Origin: Strigops habroptila
Taxonomy: Eukaryota; Chordata; Aves; Psittaciformes; Psittacidae
Direction: 5' to 3'
NCBI RefSeq assembly: GCF_004027225.2
Contig: NC_044278.2
Span: forward strand, 59,780,243-59,844,242
DNA length: 64,000 nt
Shown here piece by piece: positions 25,934-38,084 of the stretch (the stretch's first letter is position 1; each line of letters starts with the position of its first letter). Made by a program: the position numbers and the translations under genes. The notes beneath the pieces were generated by a model. That model was not told the DNA's origin and did no database searches. It saw only the letters and a list, made by a program, of their open reading frames with translations.

Positions 25934-26830
25934 AGAGAATCACAGAGCTGTTTACCAGCAAACACATTCCATGCAGGTCATTCAGCCCAGTCTTTTTTTC
26001 TCCTTCCCTCATGTATTGTGTCAGGATTGATTTCATTAAATTTAAACCTTTGCTGATAGATCGACATAAAGTCTGGTGTTAAAATCCTGCAGTGGACATG
26101 ATTCTGGAAAACCTCTCTACAGTTTGCTCCACGACCCAACTGTTCTTGCAGTTGAAAAGTTTTCCCTAATATTTAACCCTATTATCTAGGTTGCAACTGA
26201 AGTCCATTAATTCTTGGGGTTTTTTTTCCCATTGACTAATGAGAAAAATTGGTCCCTGTCCTCTTGGTAACACCCCTTTATGCAATTATCAGGAGTTATT
26301 ATGTCTCCCTTTTGACTTCTCTTCTCTAGCCTGAACATACCCCAGTCTCTTAAGCTTTTCTCCTGGGCCATATTTTCAACACCTTTTATCATTTTTGATG
26401 TCCTTCTCTTAAGTCCTTCTAATTTGTCTGTATTCTTTGAAAAACGTGGTAGCCCAAACTAAATGTGGCTGTCTGGATGAAGCTCAGCCAAGTCAAACAG
26501 AGCGGAAAAACTGCCTTCCTTGTATTACATACTGTGCTCCAATTAACACAACCTAGTGTGGCGTTTGTCTTTCTTGTGACAGCATTGTCTTTTTTGCTTG
26601 TTCAGTATATTGTCCATTACCCTTACTACTCCCTTCACTGGAATTTTCTGATTAACTGATGTTCCATCGTCTGCTTTGAGTTTCCATACAGCCACATATG
26701 CTTCCCATCTTCATATTTATTTGTATGTGGCTTTGCCTTATCTGAATCTTTGTCCTAGGGCTATTAATGTACCCTTAGCCATTGGAGTAATTTTGCTATA
26801 TCATCTGTAGGATATACTTTTATCCGGCAA
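25934..26830 (-). mobile_element. Old CR1 LINE, about 0.9 kb of the 3' half
   Basis: The plus strand begins with the reverse complement of a CR1 end (AGAGAATCACAGAGCTG) and runs into reverse-complemented ORF2. Minus-strand 26392-26207 still shows a CR1-like peptide (LRDWGMFRLEKRSQKGDII, then CYQEDRDQFFSLV), the equivalent of the family's LREL-G-LFSLEKRRL-RGDLI block. Farther along, TACTGTGCTCCAATTAACAC and CTAGTGTGGCGTTTGTCTTTC match the family's more upstream sequence. Many substitutions, stops and indels make it an old, dead copy. The far end, near 26.8 kb, is uncertain. Confidence 0.8.
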
Positions 26831-28271
26831 CTGAATACTGTCATCAGCAATACCAAAGCCCCATCATAAGCTTATCTCCATACTATTTCAAATGTTTCTA
26901 CTGTGCAATTTAAAAAAATTATATATATATATACATGTTATTTTTTTGGAAAAGGAATATTTCCTTGTACGTAGTTAATCAATGATCTATGAAAACAGCA
27001 AGGAGGCTAGACTAGAATTATCTGAAACACAAGTTTTCTTAATTGCATGGACTTACAGTATTTTGATGTGGTATTTCCTTCAACCTTAATTATGAAATCA
27101 AATATTCAGCAATTTCCCACAAGCTAGAATTTTAAAACCTCATTTCAGAAACCCAGACACGTGATGTTGCAGAACTGTGATATGCATCCATCCCCAACCC
27201 ACCTGGGAGGAAGGCAGGAGGGAATGCAGCCACTACTGAATCCTAACCCAGCAATGCTGCCTTTGCAGGACTAGCCTGGGGCTATGCAAACTCAAGCTAA
27301 TTCTAGTCTTGCTGGCTTAAAAGCCTGGAGAGGCTTTTAAGAGCTGCTACAGTATTACTCTACTGAAACCCAGATTTGAAGAGCTGCAGTTGTGTCTTTC
27401 TTCAGCAGTAAATGTGGAATGCTTCAGAATCCCAGGATGGACCAAGGAAATAGTAATTTATGAATAGTCTTTAAATCAGATCTTTAACAGAGTGCAATAT
27501 TTGTCAAATTTAGGGGAAACATTCCGGTTCAGCAAACTCTGTGCATGCACTAACAAAGACTCCTGAAGTACCTCGGTTTATCTACGTACATCTGAATCTT
27601 TCCAAGGTTTTTCATGGAATTCTTGCACCGGAGAAGAGCTCAAAAATTCCTTTTACTCTTACTTACCTTTATTTCTGTTACTCTTTATTGTGCATGAAAG
27701 AATGCTCTTCAGTCTTTCTGGGCTAACACAGATTTATAATGTTTATTCATTTCCTTTTCCCCCTTAACATGAACCGGAACAGTTTGCCATACTCAGGTTT
27801 CCAGAGGTATGTCTACCTCACTTGCTCATAATGCACTCCCAGGAGCAGACAAGAGCACATTGTGCCTGCACGCAATCCACACCAGGGCCTTGGGCAGCCT
27901 GCCCAAACATGCCTGGCAGGGTCCTAACCACCTACTTACATATTAATACCACCTAAGAATGCCCCATGTGTTCAGGCCCATGGGATGTTGCACGTGCTAA
28001 AGAAGCACATTTTCTGCCCAGGCATTCACTGGGCGCAGAGGTGGGTCCAGCCTGGGGGGCAATCATGGGGCACCCCTCAGAAGAAGAGTTATGCCTTCTC
28101 TCAGAGGTGAAATTACATTGTCAATATGATCAGTCTCAGGCATTTTAGCATGAAGAGAGAGGCTACCCAAAAGATGAGATTTTACACTATATTAATAAGT
28201 GTATATATTTATACATGGTGATATTTATAACTATGTATATTTCTAACAGGAGAGGATTACTAGGGGGAGAG
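26831..28271. other. Non-coding unique sequence
   Basis: No gene. A short (TA)n occurs at about 26919-26932. The part at 27780-28110 is GC-richer and could be an old repeat or a regulatory segment, but I recognise neither. Confidence 0.55.
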
Positions 28272-28495
28272 ATAAATTGTTTTCTTTTCCCTTTTTCTTT
28301 TTATCTTTTTCCTTTTATTTATTTTTTCTTTTTCCTTCTCCTTCTCCTTCTCCTTCTCCTTTTTCTTTTTCTTTTTCTTTTTCTTTTTTCTTTCTTTTTT
28401 CCTTTTTCTTTCTTTCTTTTCTTTTTCTTTTCCTTTTTCTTTCTTTCTTTTCTTTTTCTTTCTCTTCTTCTCCCTCTTTTTCTTTTTTTCTTTTT
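28272..28495. repeat. Polypyrimidine tract (CTTTTT / CTTCTC)n
   Basis: About 220 bp of almost pure C and T on the plus strand. It grades from (CTTCTC) units into CTTTTT and CTTTCTTT variants. Frames on both strands stay open through it (F/S/L-rich on plus, K/E/R-rich on minus) purely because of composition. Mirror-symmetric homopyrimidine DNA of this length can form triplex (H-DNA). Confidence 0.95.
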
Positions 28496-30461
28496 GAAAG
28501 GCAAAAAGGAGAAAACAAAGTCTCTCTTGCTGTATTCTCAGTCTGGAAGTATAAAGCAGAACTTTTTGCAGTAAAAGGTTGATAATTCCATATGGTACAA
28601 AGTCTGCATAAACAATGTCTTTGAACAGGCCACATGCTGGGATAGAGACACTAGGTTACTGTAGCTATCCCCTCTAACACAGCTGTAGCTTATACCAGCA
28701 ATAAAGGCTTTTTGATGGCATGTTATTCACCAATTCCAAAAGCAAAAGGATTTTTATCAATAACAGTACTTTTAGATTAACATAGTTGCTTAAGCATTAA
28801 AGCTTCTGCAGTGTAGCATTTAACAGCATAGTTAAAATTAAAACCATGAATAAACACCCCACCTCAGATTGACATTATTTTATGACCCATTCCTAATACG
28901 GATCTGGCCATTATCTTACCACTGCCTGTGCCAATAACATTGCCTGTATGAATAAAATGTTTGCTTGTACAGTTGGTCTGTATTTCAGACCCGAATCCTC
29001 CAAATGAGAGTAGGAGTGAAGCCCAATGTACTGAGTCATGGTAAAGTTCTTTTCAAGGCTGAGGAAAATGTAACTCCTAGAATAAATTACTGTACACAAC
29101 ATTTTCTTTTGGGCCAGTTACCACTTTGTAAGAATCATTCAAGTGCTCTTATCTCCTGTACTAAAAGACTTGCTTTGACGTGTTCAAACATTAGCTGCTT
29201 GTTACAGGAAGACTTACTTTCCAGGAATACAAAGATTCAGTCTTTCATCAAACCGTTTGTAGCGGTACATTTACTCTCCCTGAAAAAATTGTTTCTGTTG
29301 ATATAGTTCAACTACACTGAAGAAGAAGAAAAAGTTCAGCTCTGAGCAGATGGTTAGGATGACTGTCTGCAAACCAGGGCTAAGAAATTACTAAATGTTG
29401 CTTGTGTTAAGAGCAATGCAATTTCTCTATATATTTCACTTCCAATTCTTCACCTATTTTATTCCTCCTCCTCAAAAAAAAAAAAAAAAAAAAAAAGAGT
29501 TAGGAACCATTCAAGATGTTTTCTTTTTTATTTTTATTTTTATTTTCTTTTAAATTATGTTTTTAAGATCTTCTATTTATTATAGGATTTTCAGCAGCAA
29601 GGGAACCACAAAAAGTTTTGCTTCATGATGTGGGAAGCAGTTCTCCAGAAGCAGGACCAAGATAGGAATCTCCCTCATTTTATGAGCGTACAAGTAAAAG
29701 GCTCTCAAGAGATAAATGGGTCTCTTCATTCTCAAATATTTCCTCTGACTGATTTTAGATAGCCAAAGCTCTAAATCTTTAGTGGAGTCTCTTTTTGGGA
29801 GTTTTGTTCTTAACATATTAGGACTGATGAATAAGGCATGGGACTTTCCACAATATTCCAGCTTGGGGGTTATGCAGCTGGACAAAATTATCCCTATGAG
29901 TTGGAATTTTTTTAAATGATGATATATCTTTTGATAAATCTTCTCATTATAGCTGAAGTGTAGAGACATTGTAGAACATAAATAGAGACACAATAGGACA
30001 AAATAATTCTAGGAAAATAATGATGTTTTAATTTTGACCAAATGTGCCTTTAGCCAGAATGTTTGAGATGTTTTCTGATTACTGCAAAATGGGAATAGAA
30101 AGTGATTTTTGAAATCTGAAATAGGATGATTTACAATGGAAAACCTGACTCTGAGTTACTTCTACTCAGAGAAGCACAACATGTGATGTGTTCTACGCTA
30201 ACCAACATAACAATATTGAATGCCGAATTTTGAATATCAAGCACTTGCAGTGAAGTGCTCATAAATGATACACCTTCCTTCAGGGAATAATTCTGAATAA
30301 TAAATCCAAGAAAGTCATAAACTGCTCTTGTACAATCCACAAATAGAAAAAGGAGGTGAGGTTTGTCTAACAAATTATTTGGAGTGAATTATGCATCCAG
30401 CAGCTACCTTAAGTCCCTGATCTGTATTTTCTAAAATTTGTATAGGATATCTCCTCTAAAG
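28496..30461. other. Non-coding unique sequence
   Basis: No supported gene. A minus-strand frame of 137 codons (29993-29580) is the longest non-repetitive one in the window. I do not recognise its product and see no splice or promoter signals to back it, so I treat it as chance. Confidence 0.5.
29474..29555. repeat. A23 run followed by (TTTTA)n
   Basis: Twenty-three A bases at 29474-29496, then unique sequence, then TTTTTATTTTTATTTTTATT from about 29525. No LINE or SINE body is attached on either side that I can identify. Confidence 0.85.
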
Positions 30462-30516
30462 ATTTTGCAATACGAAAATCTTTTCGTATTGCAAAATGAA
30501 ATTCATCAAATTTCAT
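30462..30516. repeat. Perfect 17-bp inverted repeat with an adjacent second palindrome
   Basis: The arm ATTTTGCAATACGAAAA at 30462-30478 is followed by a 2-base spacer (TC) and its exact reverse complement at 30481-30497. Directly abutting is ATGAAATT (30496-30503), spacer CATCA, AATTTCAT (30509-30516). The two cruciform-prone hairpins therefore sit side by side within 55 bp. No element is recognised. Confidence 0.93.
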
Positions 30517-33500
30517 TCCGCAGCTGGATCCTCTACGGCAGCATCAGTCTGCTTTACGTATTCCTGGATGAGACCGCTTATACATGGTTTCCTTCTGCCA
30601 CTTCCACATTACCTTTCTAAGCAGATTTGTTACCTGTTCTGGGAGAAACTGTGGCCTCCATTTCCTTCAGTGACCTAAAATAATTAAGAGCTAAATCTCC
30701 TGTCTTCAAGTACTTTTACATATGCTTAAATTTATGCACATGAGTAGTTTCGTTGATTTTAAATGTGTCTATTCATAGGAGTACTTTTAAGAAAACATAT
30801 TTTCAGTTTTGGGGTCTTAGGAGATTTGTCTTCTGGTGTTATGTACTTCCTACTTTACCAGTAAATAGAACATTATCACTCAGAAATGTCCAAAATATGT
30901 ATTACTAACCAAAGGAGTTATGAATTATCTGTAATAAAAATCTGTTATAAAATTAACTGATTTTGCTTGCATTTGTATCTTTATTTTCAGTTAGATGTTT
31001 GTGATTTACATGAAAATATACAAAATCAGAAAAAGACACTGTTCAGAATGTTCTTTTGCTTTTGAATGGTACTTTGGTTTGGATCCCCAAAGAAAATTCT
31101 GCACTTAATTGCAGTTTCCAGAGGTGCTTGCTAGTAAACATGGCTCTGAGCGTTAAGAAAAATTGTGCAGTTTTTCAGTCATTTATGAAAGTAACACTGA
31201 TGTAGATGGTTGTAGTGCATTTCACTACTGGTAATCTATACAGGCAGCACTGGAGTGCAGCAGTCAGTTGAAGGAGCTGGCTTTTGGAAGGCGGAGAGGA
31301 AAGGAATATCTAAATGGGTTAGCTGTTAAGAACAAGAAGCTTTTGATTTAAGAAATATTAAAAGTGAGTTCCTGGATTTTATTCCTGACATACACCCAAT
31401 TAATATACTTTCCAAAACTGAGACACTGTATTTGCAGGATTTATTTAATATTAATGGAGGCATTAAAGGGATAATCTAGTACCTGTAAGATGCTTTTGCA
31501 TTTTTTTCCCTTTTTTTTTTTTCTCTTTCAAAAATACATAAGCTGCTTCTGACCTAATTGATAAAAAAATGCTTTTCCTCAGGAAAAAGTGTAAAATGTC
31601 TTCTTTTCAAGGCAAACAAATTTGGGGATCGGTGAGAAAGGGAGAAAGGTAATATATACTAGCAAAAATGCCAGGATTTGAGCTGGAAATAAACCTGCAG
31701 CATAACTTGAGTCTTCATATTGATTATACAGCCATTCAGAATTTGTATTTCTTCTTTTAGATGCATACAACTAGTTAAAAATATCAGCTGCAAGACTTTT
31801 CTTCCTGATGCTTTTCTAAATTTCTTTGAAAGGATTACATTACGATTGCCATTTAGAAATCTCCACTCACAGGAAAACTCACATGAAAATATGTTTATTA
31901 ATTAAATAATATCACTAATTAAAGAAAAAAGTGATCAGAATAAATGATATATTTCTATTAGGGATTTTTTGAGGTATGTCTTGGTACCTTATCCCAGATC
32001 TACTTAAAAATTGTGTTTTTCTTCCAGCTGCAATGTTCATCTGCTATCTTAGTATGATAATTATATTAATATATTAATCAGTAGATAAATTACTAGAAAA
32101 GATTAAGCTTACTGAAAAGCTATCACCTGTAACTGTTACAGTGTTTAACTTGATGAAATTTTTCAGTGAAATAATAAAAAAAAAAAAAAAGAAAAAAACC
32201 TCACAATATTTTCTGTCTGCACACACACATATGTTTCCTAAATGGATGGATTGCCTTTCATACATTTAAATTGATTTAAAACCAAAACCAAAACCAACTA
32301 TTCACACATTATCTCCTGGTTCTTTAGATGAAGTAATGAGCAAAGGGTACCCTTCCAACAAGTTGACCATTCCCCTGTGATCTAACCACATTTTCTCATT
32401 TAACGGTGTCCATGCACTTTAATAACTGCATGGACATCGTTTACCAGAATCAAGAGGAATACTTTACATAAGGACACATAACCAAGGACTCATTTTAATA
32501 TTCATGAGTTTTTCAGCTTTATTAAAGAAATTTAAGTAGCCAGTGAACACTGGATTGCATTGCTCCACCATATATCTTTTATCTGGCTGTTAAAGTTAAG
32601 CATTACTAAGGCAATTTTAACTTCTTTGGAATTCAGCTCCTTGGTAGACATGTAATACATGCTTTAGATTCTCCACCATGCATACCTACATTAACAGCCA
32701 CAACTATTTATAGTTGCTACCAGGGTCCTAAAGACATGAAAGTTCCCAGACCCAGCAGGTTAGCTTTGAACTCACTGAAAGAAAAAATAAAAAAATTTAG
32801 AAAGTTCTCCCCTCAAGTCAAAATATGGAGGTTCATTTCCTACATCAGATTTTTTTTTCAAAATTTGCTAGGAAAGTCCAGATTTAGGTTTCAAAAAACA
32901 CAAGTTAAAAAGGAAACTCTTATTGTTACTGTTTTTTTCTGGATGAATCTTGGCATTTTCCAATTGTATCTCCATCTGAAACAAGAGATCAGTTTAGGAA
33001 TAAAAAATACAATTACTACATGAAAAGAAATGACATTCAAATGTTGTTAATTAAATAAGGGAGTGGATGTCAATGTTAATGTGTAGGTACATAAAAAGAA
33101 CCTTATTTTGCAGATGTATGACAGGGCTCCCTGAAGAACACAAGTTTTTCTATATTAATTCCATGGTAGTTGAAAGCTACATAATCAAAAACACCTTCTA
33201 AGTTTGGCAGAAATATAACACTGGCTGTTTAAAATAAAAGGTCTGTATGGAAAGCACAGTTTTGTTTTGTTATTTTTTTTATTCCCCTAGGGTCATTGTG
33301 GTGGAGGAAATATTTTTATCTAGGCCTCAGGAAACGGTGGTCTGGCTAGCAACTGCAGTGGTGCGAATGGTTGGATGAAGAGTATTTACTTGGGGCAAAA
33401 CATGCCATCACTTACCTCTGCCCCAAAACTCCTGAACTACAAGAGCTAATCAATGTCAGTGGCCACCTGGAAACACCCAGTGAGGAAGGACTGTGGCAGC

Positions 33501-35210
33501 CACTACCCTGAAAACAAACCTTCAATCTGAAGTGAGGTGAGTCAGAAATGTGCAAGTAATATATTGCTGTGGATAAGCAGAACCCTGCTGAGTTATATTT
33601 CAAACAGAAATTCAATGAGAGGCCATCACGCACCTCACATATAAATGGGCTGAAACAACAAGGAATATAGAGAATTTTCTGATGGAGCCTTCCTGCTTTG
33701 AAGGTGTATAAGTACTATGGCAGAGGCAGTGTGGTAACCTCAAGTTAGCAGAAATCCATCAGATTTTCTGAAGATAGTTTTATCAATTTTCACTCCTCTT
33801 TTCAGGACTGTAGTGTTTCTTATGCACCCCTTTCCAATATAATGAAGTCCGTTTCCTACTCCAGACCTGAAAAATTTGTGCATGTTAATCTGTAGATCTA
33901 TCTGGGTTCTTCTGCTGTAATTCTGCCCATTCCAGACACCTTACAAACTGATTACTTTTTCTTTGGCTTCTTCAGAAAATATGGAATGAAAATGTCAACG
34001 TCAACTGTCAGGCTTAGAGTGCACACAGTTACTTAATTCCCAAAGGATCTTCCATATATACAGATCATTCACGATAACACAAGTTTAATCAACACTCTGT
34101 CTTTGATAACCATTCAGATGCACTCAGCAAGTATCTTCCTATGTTTTCCCTTTCTCTTCAATATTTGTGGAATTCATTTAGGAAACTACCTCTTTAGGCT
34201 GTTATATTTTAGCTTTTCTCTTCTTTGTATATTCCATTTTTGAGATACTTCCCATCATGTTACAGTTCAATATATTCTACAGCTTAATTTTTTTATTAAA
34301 CATTTTTCTCTAAGAAATCTCTGCCTTTCAAGCTTCATCAGCATTGCTGTATCTTCCACTTCCTGTTTTATAAAATATGAAAAAGTACAGTTTCCTTTTT
34401 TTTATTGCTGGTGTCTTTCCTCTATCTTTACAAATAGCTGTAGCATTGTCTTAATTTTCTACCAACTTTGCTACATGTCTCCACTCATCTCTTAGCTAAG
34501 TGGTGCATATTTGCAAACATCAAGAGAACCTCAGAGGAAAACCTTAAGGCAGGTCAGCAGTAAACTTCTTTTTTTGGGGGGGAGGATGGAGAAAGAGGAC
34601 ATATACAATTATAAGATTACATTTAATACCAGGCATAATTTTTACAACTGGCCAATACATTGAATTATTAATTCCATACAAAACCACTTAAAAAAACAAC
34701 ATAGTCCATTAAGAACAGATGACAAAATAGAGTATATTCTGGTTTACCGCTTGATTTGCCAAACCGTGGCATTCCCACTAAAAATGAACTAGTGTTTGGC
34801 AACTCGCCTGGTTTTCAACATGTGATGTCTAGCTGGTGCTGTGGGGAGCTGAACTTTCACCATAGTCATGATGGATTAACAGCAGCTTTGGTAGCACCAG
34901 TGGCAGACCAGCAAGAGTCTGAAAATCAGACATTTTTTATACACTCACTTTGCCTCAGACCTCATTTTCCTGTTTTCAAATATTTCAGACAAAACTACTC
35001 AGTAGTATCCAACAATGAGTCCAGGGAGATAATCTTGGTTTGCACACATTAAAAAAATTCTGGCAGCCTTTCCTTTGAAGTGCTCCAAGTCTTCTGCGCC
35101 TGAGAGCAAAGGCTTGAAATTGTAAAAGGATGCATAACATTGATATAAATCCAAACCCATTCTAGTTTGGACAAGTGAGGAAATTAGGGACAGCATTTTT
35201 AACAGAAAAT
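30517..35210. other. Non-coding, AT-rich unique sequence
   Basis: About 4.7 kb with no gene or recognised transposon. It contains a 15-bp hairpin at 32402-32441 (listed separately), a poly-A run at about 32176-32190 and a G-run near 34575. Nothing else stands out. Confidence 0.6.
32402..32441. repeat. Short stem-loop, 15-bp arms
   Basis: Left arm 32402-32416 (contains GTGTCCATGCA) pairs with 32427-32441 (contains TGCATGGACATC) around a 10-base loop. There is one G-T wobble in the stem when read as RNA. The stem is shorter than a normal microRNA precursor stem. Confidence 0.85.
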
Positions 35211-35455
35211 TCACAGAATTACAGAATGATGTAAGTTGAAAGGGTCTTCAGGAGGTCCCTAGTCCAACCTTCTCAGAACAAGGTCAACACTGAATTCAGA
35301 ATTCAGGTTGCTAAGGAGTTTGTTCTGTTAGGTCTTAAAAGCCTCCAAGGGTGGATTCGTGACTACCAGGGCACACTGCTGGCTCATGTTTAGTCTGCTT
35401 TCCCCTGGATCCTTTTCAGCAAAGCTGCTTCCCAGTCAGCCGCTAACCTGCAGGG
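35211..35455 (-). mobile_element. CR1 LINE fragment with internal deletion
   Basis: It begins with the reverse complement of the CR1 3' terminus (CACAGAATTACAGAATGATG), then GTTGAAAGGGTCTTCAGGAGG and CTAGTCCAACCTTCTCAG, typical of the CR1 3' UTR. After GGTGGATTCGTGACTACC (near 35367) the match jumps straight to AGGGCACACTGCTGGCTCATG and CCTTTTCAGCAAAGCTGCTTC. In a full-length CR1 that sequence lies several hundred bases farther into ORF2. So the middle is missing and two non-adjacent CR1 blocks are joined. It is dead. Confidence 0.85.
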
Positions 35456-37056
35456 TGTTAGTTCAAACCCACCACTGAGCAGTATGGAGTGAGTGAGCAG
35501 GGAGCCTTGCTCTCCTTTTTTGTACTGAGGATTTCTTGCTGGCATGGAGAAGGAAGCCGCCATACTCTAAGTTGGAGACAACAAAAGAAATACTGACACT
35601 GGGAGGAGAAATTAAAAATTCTGCCTTATAGGTTAATAATTATCTAGGACCACAGAGATATCTGTGATAATTGGAAGCCAGAGAAGAGGTCACCAAGACC
35701 TTTTTGTCATAGGATGCATTAGAAGGCTGAATGAAGAAGATTGTATTGAGAGTTACAAAAAGTTTGTTAGTTGGGTTACAGCAAACTAAATTCTGGTGAA
35801 AAAAAAAAGAAGACTTGGGAACAAATGAAGTAGATTAGACCTTATTAAAGAGGGCGAGGAGCAGATACATCATAAGAAGGGGAAGAGGAACAGGCTAGGA
35901 AAAGAAACTGGAATGAGTAGTTGGGAAGTAGGTAGAAAGCCCTTACCCTCAAAGGTAGGGAGTCAAGTAATGGAAACAAGTTTAGAAAAAGAGTAAAAAT
36001 AGATCAAATGGGGATTTTCACAAGTAGAACAGACATCAGGACAGTCTCGGTGTCTAAGCACAACTAAATATTCTGAGATGAAACTGTTGCTGTGCACAGT
36101 GAATTTCATGCTGGATTGCTAAAGGATTTCACTCTCACGAGTGAAAATGTAGCTGGGTTAAAGAACCACCTATGGGGAAGACATTGAACTGAAAGGCTGT
36201 GGTAGCTTGGAATTTACAGAAAGAGAGCATCAATATTTCAGAAAATGGCAGATGACATCTGTAAAAATAAATAATATGCGAAATTATAATCAAATGCAAA
36301 GCATTATGCATATTTAAAAGGTGAAAGATTTTCAAATGTTTTCTTTCTTTTTTTAATTCTTGGCTATGTCATCATAGTTTTTCATTGTGCATGATATGTG
36401 TATGATTAAAGTCTTATTTTACTTACATTGTATCATATACTGTTGTAAATGGATGAGTTTAAATTTCAAATAAAACTAAGGGTAGCCTATTTCTCTACCT
36501 TAGTTTTATTCACAAATAATGCCTCATCAGCAGAGTTCTCTGGAGGAAATTCAAAACCTCAGAGGCTCTTCAGTCTTCAGTCTCTTCCTTCTTAAATCTG
36601 AGATTTTTGTATCAAAGAAACACTGAAATTAGTTTTTCTCCCTTTCAGTTCCCTCCAGCTGAAATTAGGAGTCAGAATCTGGCTTCTTGAACAGCAAACT
36701 TTGTTTAGACCATTCACAAAGGTTACTATTTTATGCACATGGGTAATGCAACTCAAAAAATCTGTAATTTGAGCATGATCTTATCTCTAGAAATATTATG
36801 CATAAGTTTCATCTTCAAAGATATTTCTGAACTTAACTTATGCATACCTTTGCACTCAAGTTTGATTTGATAACCTGTAAAGCAGATCTAATTTGTTTGT
36901 GTTTTCCTGTGCTCTTCTCCATACTGGGAAATATCATTTGCTCACCACACATTGGTAAAATGAGTATTAAGTTTATCAATGCCATCCACAGCGTCTCAAC
37001 AAGAGGGAAAGAGAGAAAAATAAAGACTGAGAGGAAGCAAGATAAAAGAAAAAAGA
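35456..37056. other. Non-coding unique sequence
   Basis: No gene. A tRNA B-box-like string (GTTCAAACCC) occurs near 35461, but no matching A box or cloverleaf was found. The interval 35640-36000 is purine-rich. Confidence 0.55.
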
Positions 37057-37338
37057 AAGGGAAGGGAAGGGAAAGGGAAGGGAAGGGAAGGGAAGGGAAG
37101 GGAAGGGAAGGGAAGGGAAGGGAAGGGAAGGGAAGGGAAGGGAAGGGAAGGGAAGGGAAGGGAAGGGAAGGGAAGGGAAGGGAAGGGAAGGGAAGGGAAG
37201 GGAAAGGAAGGGAAGGGAAGGGAAGGGAAGGGAAGGGAAGGGAAGGGAAGGGAAGGGAAGGGAAGGGAAGGGAAGGGAAGGGAAGGGAAGGGAAGGGAAG
37301 GGAAGGGAAGGAAGGGAAGGGAAGGGAAGGGAAGGGAG
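37057..37338 (+). repeat. (GGGAA)n pentanucleotide array, about 56 units
   Basis: About 280 bp of near-perfect GGGAA units with G on the plus strand. Three small interruptions are visible: an extra A near 37072, a GGAAAGGAAGG variant at 37201-37210, and a one-base-short unit near 37310. Runs of GGG separated by AA fit the classical G-quadruplex pattern throughout, and the homopurine strand could also form a triplex. Long open frames on both strands here are artefacts of the repeat. Confidence 0.98.
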
Positions 37339-38084
37339 AAATGCAAATTATGATCATAAGCCTATCGAAGTGTGCGGGGATTACAAAGAGCATTGAAATA
37401 CAACAGCAAAATAAGGAATAAGTGAACAACCACAATTCAGCTTTCCTTCAAGACTGTATAATCAGTCCGAATATTGAGAAGTCAGGTTATTGATTCCAAA
37501 CGGTCCTCTTTCTTTTCTGAAAATGTCATTTGGTTGTTTAAAACATTAACTTGCTATCATTCCATCAAAACTCTATATACTTCTGTTAAATGTTCGCCAT
37601 TTTAACACCTTGCAGAAGGTGTAATTTAGCTATTTCATGCTCCCAATCTCCTCTGACTGGTTCTGGCTGCTTGGCTGGGTGCTTCTTTTGTGAAGTGTCA
37701 TCACCATAGGGATCTCAAGAGGCACCACCAGATCCCAAGAGAGAACTAGGGTGATTTCTGGAATACATAGTCCAGGTAGAGACTCTGCCCTATAGAGAAG
37801 GTTGGAAGCCTGAAGCACCGACCTGTCACTCCCATGAGGCCACATGTCAGTATTTCCACATAGAAATATTTTCTTTCTCAGCTGAAGTATTTGGGAGTTG
37901 ATCTTTTTCATCAAAATGTCAACATTTGACACATATAATGTCAATTTTCCAGCCATTCTACAGTAAATTGCACCTGATACAAATGTATGTGTATCTATCT
38001 CCTCTATTTCTCCATACCAGTTGTTTTTTCAATAAGAAATTATGGAAAAAAGTGAAGATGTGTCAGAATCTATAGGTTCTAATA
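37339..38084. other. Non-coding unique sequence
   Basis: No gene. A 108-codon minus-strand frame (37956-37630) has no recognisable motif and no supporting signals. I see nothing else. Confidence 0.55.

Noticed and set aside
28215..28635. F/S/L-rich and K/E/R-rich frames of 60-119 codons
   Set aside because: They result from the polypyrimidine tract. Several frames are open together because pure C/T sequence contains no stop codon on either strand.
29580..29993. 137-codon minus-strand frame, the longest non-repetitive one
   Set aside because: I found no recognisable motif or conserved-looking domain, and no splice sites or promoter nearby. The length is possible by chance in 64 kb. A translated search could overturn this.
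32402..32441. MicroRNA precursor
   Set aside because: The stem has only 15 pairs with a 10-base loop, shorter than the roughly 30-pair stem of a typical precursor, and no known microRNA seed was recognised.
35445..35495. tRNA B-box-like GTTCAAACCC
   Set aside because: No A box at the right distance upstream and no cloverleaf pairing. The upstream bases belong to a CR1 fragment.
36833..37435. Open frames of 193-200 codons on both strands
   Set aside because: They are translations of the (GGGAA)n array (FPSLP and GREGK repeats). Both strands are open at once, and there is no start context or non-repetitive domain.
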